DNA of 16,430 bases from Hemicentrotus pulcherrimus (taxonomy: Eukaryota; Echinodermata; Echinoidea; Camarodonta; Strongylocentrotidae), in contig BEXV01005283.1 in NCBI GenBank assembly GCA_003118195.1, positions 2,011 through 18,440 of the forward strand, given 5' to 3'. The notes beneath the pieces are model-generated. The model was given only the letters and a program-made list of their open reading frames with translations. It was not told the origin of the DNA and made no database searches. The position numbers and the translations under genes were made by a program. Below are positions 15,501 to 16,430 of this stretch, piece after piece (position 1 is the first letter of the stretch; each line of letters starts with the position of its first letter).

Positions 15501-16256
15501 AGGAAAAGCAAAGCGTTACATAAGGTCTAATGGTCATAAAACTCGAGGCTAACCCTGGTGATTGACAACACCTGTTATTGGGTAAACACCCGAACGGTGG
15601 CGAATTCCCCATTAGAGCTGACTTCTATGTGACTTTAAAATCTTGAGAAGTGTATATCGCTGACGAAGCCTTGTGAGGCTACTGAAAGAGTTGGACAAGA
15701 ACATGCATGGTTGTTTTGCCTTTTGCCCTTAAGTATCTCTTGAGCAGTTTGACTAGATCTTACTTTACTCAGACTATGTGGTGAATATATATATATACAT
15801 GGTGCCCATACTTGCAGAGGGTTGTCAGCTAGTACATACAGGACATGGTAAAGGTATGGTTTCATTTACCCAAAGTAGACTTATCAGTATCGATACTGTG
15901 CTTCCTGAGAGACATGTGATTATTACCCCTCTCGATACACCTGGGTCAAGAGGTACATGGTGTGAGAAATAGCAAGTCCTTAAATGCAAACCTTGCTCAC
16001 ATCATCACTGTCTTCCATGGACTTCTTGGTCTACATTTATGACTTCAATTATCCATCTCAATTATCCATCTCTAATTATTTCTTCAACTTCAGTGGCAGA
16101 AGCACAGGAGTCAGCCTGAGATTGAGGAGAGGGAGTCGAAGCTAGAGCAGCTCAAGGCTGTCCTGGAGATGTACGGCCATTTCTCAGGGATCAACCGTAA
16201 GGTGCAGCTCAAGTACCTTCCCAAGGGCATCATGAAGCACTCCAGCAGTGAAGAAG
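247..16256 (+). CDS. PPIP5K: PPIP5K/Vip1 inositol pyrophosphate synthase gene, 5' part (multi-exon span; exons listed separately)
   Basis: This is the span of the spliced coding region. Known role of the family: the cytosolic N-terminal ATP-grasp kinase phosphorylates the 1-position of InsP6 or 5-InsP7 to give 1-InsP7 or 1,5-InsP8, and a C-terminal histidine-phosphatase domain removes the same group. The exons (about 242-345, 4222-4577, 5004-5086, 5638-5792, 11751-11852, 12266-12427, 13166-13287, 13670-13771, 14223-14309, 15090-15207, 16094-16256) join without any frame conflict into 516 complete residues, numbered here from the ATG at 247. Kinase residues expected from the human PPIP5K2 structure are present: E209, H211, R230, K231, E255, K265, R298, D326, D338 and N340. 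All sit at a constant offset of 17 from the human numbering as I remember it. The phosphatase motif RHGDRTP starts at R405. The 3' half of the gene is outside the window. Metazoans may have one or two paralogues, and I cannot tell which this is. Confidence 0.96.
346..4221 (+). other. Long intron 1, AT-rich
   Basis: If the exon at 242-345 is real, this is a 3.9-kb GT-AG intron; its acceptor is ctcttgtccag at 4211-4221. It contains only short random open frames and homopolymer runs. TACATGTA-type self-complementary words recur, most densely between about 3560 and 3940. A perfect 10-bp palindrome ATACCGGTAT lies at 2211-2220, and one N sits near 2332. I recognise no transposon or RNA gene here. 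Confidence 0.6.
4222..4577 (+). CDS. PPIP5K: PPIP5K exon: leader and N-terminal lobe of the kinase domain
   Basis: The exon is bounded by the acceptor gtccag (ending 4221) and the donor gtaatg (4578), enters in phase 0 and leaves two bases of an Arg codon. It encodes residues 34-152. The first 25 or so are a Ser/Ala-rich linker, which is variable in the family. Then comes the conserved pre-ATP-grasp fold: [18 protein letters not shown], followed by segments matching the human VENWPLC, GFPL, KAVAYAKLR and PFVINDL stretches. K71/K72 correspond to the nucleotide-contact lysine region of human PPIP5K2. An in-frame ATG at 4288 (M56) is a possible alternative start. The exon is visibly more GC-rich than its flanking introns. 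Open frames on the opposite strand and in other frames here are shadows. Confidence 0.97.
4578..5003 (+). other. Intron between PPIP5K exons
   Basis: GT-AG intron of 426 bp with donor gtaatg and acceptor aatctcatttcag. It is AT-rich, and no other feature was recognised in it. Confidence 0.9.
5004..5086 (+). CDS. PPIP5K: PPIP5K exon: ATP-grasp domain entry
   Basis: The acceptor atttcag ends at 5003 and the donor gtatgt begins at 5087. The exon completes the split Arg codon and encodes residues 153-179, starting [18 protein letters not shown]. This aligns with human RREVYSILQAEGILLPRYA. It ends with one base (G) of a split codon. The tail, DRDCDPD, corresponds to the variable loop NRDPNNPKE in human PPIP5K2. 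That loop is where the candidate 30-nt cassette exon at 5333 would add residues. Confidence 0.95.
5087..5637 (+). other. Intron containing a candidate microexon
   Basis: GT-AG intron of 551 bp with donor gtatgt and acceptor ttcttatcag. It contains a poly-A run near 5180 and the candidate 30-nt cassette exon at 5333-5362, described separately. Otherwise no feature was recognised. Confidence 0.85.
5333..5362 (+). CDS. Candidate 30-nt frame-preserving cassette microexon of PPIP5K
   Basis: A strong acceptor-like tract ttttactatttcag ends at 5332. A consensus donor, gtaagt, begins at 5363. The enclosed 30 nt are a multiple of three and contain no stop in the required phase. Inclusion would replace the split Asp codon with ten codons reading approximately [10 protein letters not shown] followed by Tyr. 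The insertion would fall in the variable loop between the two kinase exons. Human family members show no equivalent insert in the sequence I recall. The version without it aligns to human with only one residue of difference, so constitutive inclusion is unlikely. It may be a rare isoform or a chance pair of splice sites. Confidence 0.3.
5638..5792 (+). CDS. PPIP5K: PPIP5K exon: ATP-grasp core, substrate and nucleotide contacts
   Basis: The acceptor ttatcag ends at 5637 and the donor gtacag begins at 5793. The exon completes an Asp codon, encodes residues 181-231 and ends in phase 0. It contains [20 protein letters not shown] and [12 protein letters not shown], nearly identical to human PPIP5K1/2. 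E209 and H211 correspond to human E192 and H194. R230 and K231 correspond to R213 and K214, which contact the inositol phosphate. The exon is followed by the 6-kb intron carrying the transposon stack. Confidence 0.98.
6074..6536 (-). pseudogene. 3' part of an L1/Tx1-like LINE ORF2 (C-terminal zinc-knuckle region)
   Basis: Read on the minus strand, an open segment runs from 6460 to the stop at 6074-6076. Its pattern CYFC, then 9 residues, HLFASC (C-x2-C...H-x4-C) is the zf-RVT-type knuckle found after the reverse transcriptase in L1/Tx1-like elements. Next come a Trp, a Phe-Gly-Leu block, a hydrophobic [14 protein letters not shown] helix and a charged tail, in the family's usual order. Upstream in the same frame, up to about 6530, lies [11 protein letters not shown] followed by TAG at 6461-6463, where a Trp is expected. 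The copy is therefore dead. It lies in the same orientation as the endonuclease and RT part at 9815-11395 and is probably the far half of the same insertion. The boundary at 6536 is where the inner element begins. Confidence 0.75.
6542..6563. repeat. (AAT)n microsatellite, probable 3' tail of the CR1/L2-like LINE
   Basis: About seven AAT units are followed by a run of nine Ts and then the sequence atagcgctat. On the minus strand this reads as a 3' UTR ending in ATT repeats, as expected for the tail of this LINE group. It also marks the junction with the outer LINE fragment. Confidence 0.8.
6621..6628. repeat. Left target-site duplication of the 884-bp transposon
   Basis: ACATTAAT is repeated exactly at 7513-7520. 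An extra T on both sides (6620 and 7512) allows a 9-bp reading, TACATTAAT, but that would leave asymmetric element ends. The 8-bp version is preferred. Confidence 0.8.
6629..6646 (+). repeat. Left 18-bp terminal inverted repeat
   Basis: AGGGACACTGATTTTCCG is an exact inverted copy of 7495-7512. Similarity ends abruptly inside it, with CGATC on the left against TTTCA on the complemented right end. Confidence 0.85.
7495..7512 (-). repeat. Right 18-bp terminal inverted repeat
   Basis: Exact reverse complement of 6629-6646. It is preceded by three further GAAACGGAA copies within about 60 bp, forming the subterminal repeat array. Confidence 0.85.
7513..7520. repeat. Right target-site duplication of the 884-bp transposon
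   Basis: Exact copy of ACATTAAT at 6621-6628, directly abutting the right terminal inverted repeat. Confidence 0.8.
7567..8270 (-). pseudogene. Reverse transcriptase of the CR1/L2-like LINE, internally deleted
   Basis: Minus-strand segment 8270-8025 carries [13 protein letters not shown] and [12 protein letters not shown], which match the RT blocks around PISLTSV and QHGFR.GRSC. Frame-shifted sequence over 7980-7830 resembles VVYIDF (motif A) and a region ending in FSEWAPV. At 7800-7680, across two frames, are SGVPQGS-like and FADDTIIY sequences (motifs B and C). Immediately afterwards the reading jumps to LVTWNRLP and, one frame over, [13 protein letters not shown] with a stop at 7567-7569. 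The latter resembles the extreme C-terminus of CR1/L2 ORF2 proteins. The couple of hundred residues normally between FADD and this end are missing, indicating an internal deletion. Confidence 0.75.
8490..9091 (-). pseudogene. Endonuclease domain of the CR1/L2-like LINE (frame-broken)
   Basis: The segments lie in different minus-strand frames. At 9091-8909, CESWLNK matches the Glu motif of APE-type endonucleases and is followed by [10 protein letters not shown], the usual R..K.GGGV block. At 8896-8642 are AIYRPPNAN and [14 protein letters not shown], matching the YRPP and GDFN/GDLN motifs. At about 8515-8507 is SDHFAV, the terminal SDH motif. The order and spacing are those of a complete apurinic-like endonuclease. 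Frameshifts between the segments, and the absence of one continuous frame, make this a pseudogene. Confidence 0.75.
9143..9448 (-). pseudogene. N-terminal segment of the CR1/L2-like LINE with hydrophobic leader and 2A-like motif
   Basis: A 101-codon minus-strand open segment contains a hydrophobic stretch ([12 protein letters not shown], residues 13-24). It also contains [14 protein letters not shown] at residues 72-85 (9194-9235). The C-terminal GD(V/I)xxNPGP pattern is the hallmark of 2A-like sequences reported from APE-type non-LTR retrotransposons, including sea urchin ones. Here the usual Glu of D-x-E-x-NPGP is replaced by Cys, so ribosome-skipping activity is doubtful. There is no ATG in frame at the left end of the segment. 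The frame remains open upstream for about ten codons to a TAG, so the real start has been lost. Confidence 0.65.
9815..11395 (-). mobile_element. 5' part of an L1/Tx1-like LINE ORF2: endonuclease, linker and RT start (decayed)
   Basis: On the minus strand from 11393: [14 protein letters not shown] then a TGA where Gln is expected, ETYSS and SEWNGI, which is the start of an L1/Tx1-type endonuclease. At about 11150-11050 are [10 protein letters not shown] and NVYAPTAD. At 11006-10731 are [17 protein letters not shown] and [10 protein letters not shown] (SDH motif changed to SNH). At about 10420-10340 is [21 protein letters not shown], split in reading, the linker signature RA.W.E.GEKNTKYF.NLEK. 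At 10204-10110 are [18 protein letters not shown] and, after a shift, [28 protein letters not shown] and [11 protein letters not shown] (RT motif A, about 9850). Similarity fades near 9815. Frameshifts and stops show it is inactive. The remaining half probably lies at 6074-6536. Confidence 0.8.
10731..11006 (-). pseudogene. Endonuclease C-terminal half of the L1/Tx1-like LINE
   Basis: The longest uninterrupted piece of the outer LINE is 91 codons. [13 protein letters not shown] is the Asp/Asn motif of APE-type endonucleases. [15 protein letters not shown] matches the D.WR...P..K.FT pattern, ERLRYWFIS the RLDYWLIS pattern, and SNHSAI the catalytic SDHSAI motif with Asp changed to Asn. That change would be expected to abolish cleavage, in keeping with a dead copy. 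Confidence 0.85.
11751..11852 (+). CDS. PPIP5K: PPIP5K exon: ATP-grasp segment with catalytic lysine
   Basis: The acceptor tctttaacag ends at 11750 and the donor gtaaga begins at 11853. The 34 codons are phase 0 on both sides (residues 232-265). The sequence begins [16 protein letters not shown] and continues to [13 protein letters not shown], matching human IGSRSSVYSPES and [14 protein letters not shown]255 and K265 align with human E238 and K248, which contact the nucleotide and the substrate phosphates. Because both ends are in phase 0, skipping this exon would keep the frame but remove these residues. Confidence 0.98.
11853..12265 (+). other. Intron between PPIP5K exons
   Basis: GT-AG intron of 413 bp with donor gtaaga. 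The acceptor ctgcag follows a weak pyrimidine tract. A second donor-like gtaaag/gtaagc stretch occurs near 12028-12036. No other feature was recognised. Confidence 0.9.
12266..12427 (+). CDS. PPIP5K: PPIP5K exon: conserved kinase core ([17 protein letters not shown])
   Basis: The acceptor gctgcag ends at 12265 and the donor gtatat begins at 12428. The 54 codons are phase 0 on both sides (residues 266-319). The stretch [20 protein letters not shown] is identical to human PPIP5K1/2 as I recall them. KEVRYPVIL places R298 at human R281, an inositol-phosphate contact. The exon ends in RKVCLAFK. This is the most conserved piece of the gene in the window. Confidence 0.98.
12616..12639. repeat. Perfect 11-bp inverted repeat with 2-nt spacer
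   Basis: TACTGTAATAC, then AG, then the exact reverse complement GTATTACAGTA. In single-stranded DNA it could form a hairpin only with a slightly larger loop. It may be a foldback transposon remnant or chance. Confidence 0.8.
13051..13087. repeat. Strong hairpin: 12-bp perfect stem, 3-nt loop, extended by 4 bp after one mismatch
   Basis: GGTATTCATAAC (13056-13067), TTT, GTTATGAATACC (13071-13082). Outside a single C/T mismatch, TGTC pairs with GACA. In total 16 of 17 positions pair around a TTT loop. It lies about 80 bp upstream of the splice acceptor at 13165. Confidence 0.9.
13166..13287 (+). CDS. PPIP5K: PPIP5K exon: metal-binding Asp/Asn of the ATP-grasp fold
   Basis: The acceptor ccttccag ends at 13165 and the donor gtaagt begins at 13288. 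It encodes residues 320-359 plus two bases of a Gly codon. The exon contains [27 protein letters not shown] and [12 protein letters not shown]326, D338 and N340 have exactly the spacing of human PPIP5K2 D309, D321 and N323, which bind the magnesium ions at the active site. The kinase should therefore be catalytically intact. Confidence 0.98.
13288..13669 (+). other. Intron between PPIP5K exons
   Basis: GT-AG intron of 382 bp with donor gtaagt and acceptor tttgtgtttag. The 67-codon open frame within it has no recognisable similarity. Confidence 0.9.
13670..13771 (+). CDS. PPIP5K: PPIP5K exon: end of kinase domain and linker to phosphatase
   Basis: The acceptor gtttag ends at 13669 and the donor gtaagt begins at 13772. 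It completes a Gly codon, encodes residues 361-393 and leaves AT of a Met codon. It contains [12 protein letters not shown] and PTTSGTM, matching human MRELAPQFHIPW and VPTTSGTM. The stretch between ([11 protein letters not shown]) is the variable hinge between kinase and phosphatase domains. Confidence 0.96.
13772..14222 (+). other. Intron between PPIP5K exons
   Basis: GT-AG intron of 451 bp with donor gtaagt and acceptor gtttctgccag. It contains a run of 15 Ts at 13869-13883. No other feature was recognised. Confidence 0.9.
14223..14309 (+). CDS. PPIP5K: PPIP5K exon: histidine-phosphatase RHGDRTP motif
   Basis: The acceptor ttctgccag ends at 14222 and the donor gtaaga begins at 14310. It completes a Met codon and encodes residues 395-422 plus two bases of a Lys codon. 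[20 protein letters not shown] is the start of the histidine acid phosphatase-like domain. R405 and H406 of the RHGxRxP motif are the catalytic Arg and phospho-accepting His of the superfamily. The region continues [10 protein letters not shown], as in the human proteins. Confidence 0.98.
14310..15089 (+). other. Intron between PPIP5K exons
   Basis: GT-AG intron of 780 bp with acceptor gtttttcag. The section from about 14431 (TTTAAAGGCCCACTG) to about 14630 (GGCGGTCTTTAAAC) is less AT-rich than its surroundings. It could be an old MITE, but I could not match its ends to each other convincingly. Confidence 0.75.
15090..15207 (+). CDS. PPIP5K: PPIP5K exon: phosphatase domain, helical segment
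   Basis: The acceptor gtttttcag ends at 15089 and the donor gtatac begins at 15208. It completes a Lys codon and encodes residues 424-462, ending in phase 0. It includes [20 protein letters not shown] and [19 protein letters not shown]. This aligns with human FFALFEKHGGYKTGKLKLKR and PEQLQEVLDITRLLLAEL. Confidence 0.97.
15208..16093 (+). other. Intron with an unclassified, less AT-rich block
   Basis: GT-AG intron of 886 bp with acceptor ttcaacttcag. The block from about 15331 (cTTAAAGGGAGTGG) to about 15732 (GCCCTTAAG) is more GC-balanced than the flanks and stays open for 76 codons at 15322-15552 without any recognised similarity. It may be an old TTAA-flanked transposon copy, but only TTAA plus three bases at each end are complementary. 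A short TA run lies at 15785-15796. Confidence 0.7.
16094..16256 (+). CDS. PPIP5K: PPIP5K exon: phosphatase domain, [10 protein letters not shown] block
   Basis: The acceptor aacttcag ends at 16093 and the donor gtgaat begins at 16257. It encodes residues 463-516 plus one base of the next codon. It contains [20 protein letters not shown] and [10 protein letters not shown], nearly identical to human PPIP5K, then a Ser/Glu-rich stretch (SSSEE) at the usual variable loop. The next expected block, containing LLLVLKWGGELTPAG, is not found in the last 170 bases of the window. Confidence 0.97.
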
Positions 16257-16430
16257 GTGAATATTTCACCTCTTGCTAAATCTTTTGAAAAAAGGGATAC
16301 ATTGTCTGTTTAGAGCCACAAAGACGCTTAATTGTATACTTAAACGTGAAGAGTATACTCTTATGGCTCCATACAGATGATCATGTATCCATATTTGATT
16401 AAAGGTAAAGACCAGTATTGGAAACGCCCC
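16257..16430 (+). other. Start of the next intron, cut by the window edge
   Basis: It begins with donor gtgaat. It contains a perfect 14-bp palindrome, AAGAGTATACTCTT (16349-16362). The next coding exon is beyond the edge. Confidence 0.8.

Noticed and set aside
15322..15552. 76-codon open frame in an intron as an extra PPIP5K exon
   Set aside because: The flanking exons align to the human protein without room for it, and it has no family motif. It is treated as part of an unclassified block.
16377..16404. Possible exon between an acceptor-like cag and a gtaaag donor-like site at the right edge
   Set aside because: In the phase set by the preceding exon it meets a TAA, and it does not resemble the expected next PPIP5K block.
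1..16430. CRISPR array, prokaryotic operon, tRNA or rRNA genes
   Set aside because: No regularly spaced direct repeats, no ribosome-binding-site-led gene runs, and no recognisable tRNA or rRNA sequence. The gene structure is clearly spliced eukaryotic.

Overview
This window is eukaryotic nuclear DNA, most likely from a marine invertebrate deuterostome such as an echinoderm. The reasons are short conserved exons with GT-AG introns, AT-rich intronic DNA scattered with TACATGTA and ACCGGTA-type words, and decayed non-LTR retrotransposons of types common in such genomes. The species call is inference. It appears to be a draft contig: it opens with ten Gs and has one N at about 2332.

The only host gene I can support is on the plus strand. 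It is the 5' part of a PPIP5K/Vip1 gene, encoding the bifunctional inositol hexakisphosphate and diphosphoinositol-pentakisphosphate kinase. Ten exons between 4222 and 16256 are certain. Their reading phases agree across every junction and together encode about 483 residues. A likely first coding exon at 242-345, with ATG at 247, would add 33 residues. With it the model encodes 516 complete residues: a leader, the complete ATP-grasp kinase domain, and the beginning of the histidine-phosphatase domain with its RHGDRTP motif. The rest of the phosphatase domain and the C-terminal tail lie beyond the right edge.

Layout: 1-241 no recognised gene; 242-345 probable first coding exon; 346-4221 long AT-rich intron; 4222-5792 three kinase exons, with a possible 30-nt cassette exon at 5333-5362; 5793-11750 a 6-kb intron packed with transposons; 11751-13771 the remaining kinase exons; 14223-16256 exons of the phosphatase-domain start; 16257-16430 start of the next intron.

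The large intron holds a layered, minus-strand transposon stack. The outer layer is a decayed L1/Tx1-like LINE, with an endonuclease, linker and RT part at about 9815-11395 and a C-terminal zinc-knuckle part at 6074-6536. Between these parts lies a truncated CR1/L2-like LINE (about 6537-9600) carrying a 2A-like NPGP motif behind a hydrophobic N-terminus. Its 3' UTR is in turn interrupted by an 884-bp non-autonomous DNA transposon (6629-7512) with perfect 18-bp terminal inverted repeats and an 8-bp target duplication.

I found no convincing novel system, tRNA, rRNA, CRISPR array or prokaryotic feature. The most interesting items are the nested insertion, the 2A-like motif, the terminal-repeat element, the candidate microexon and two strong intronic hairpins.
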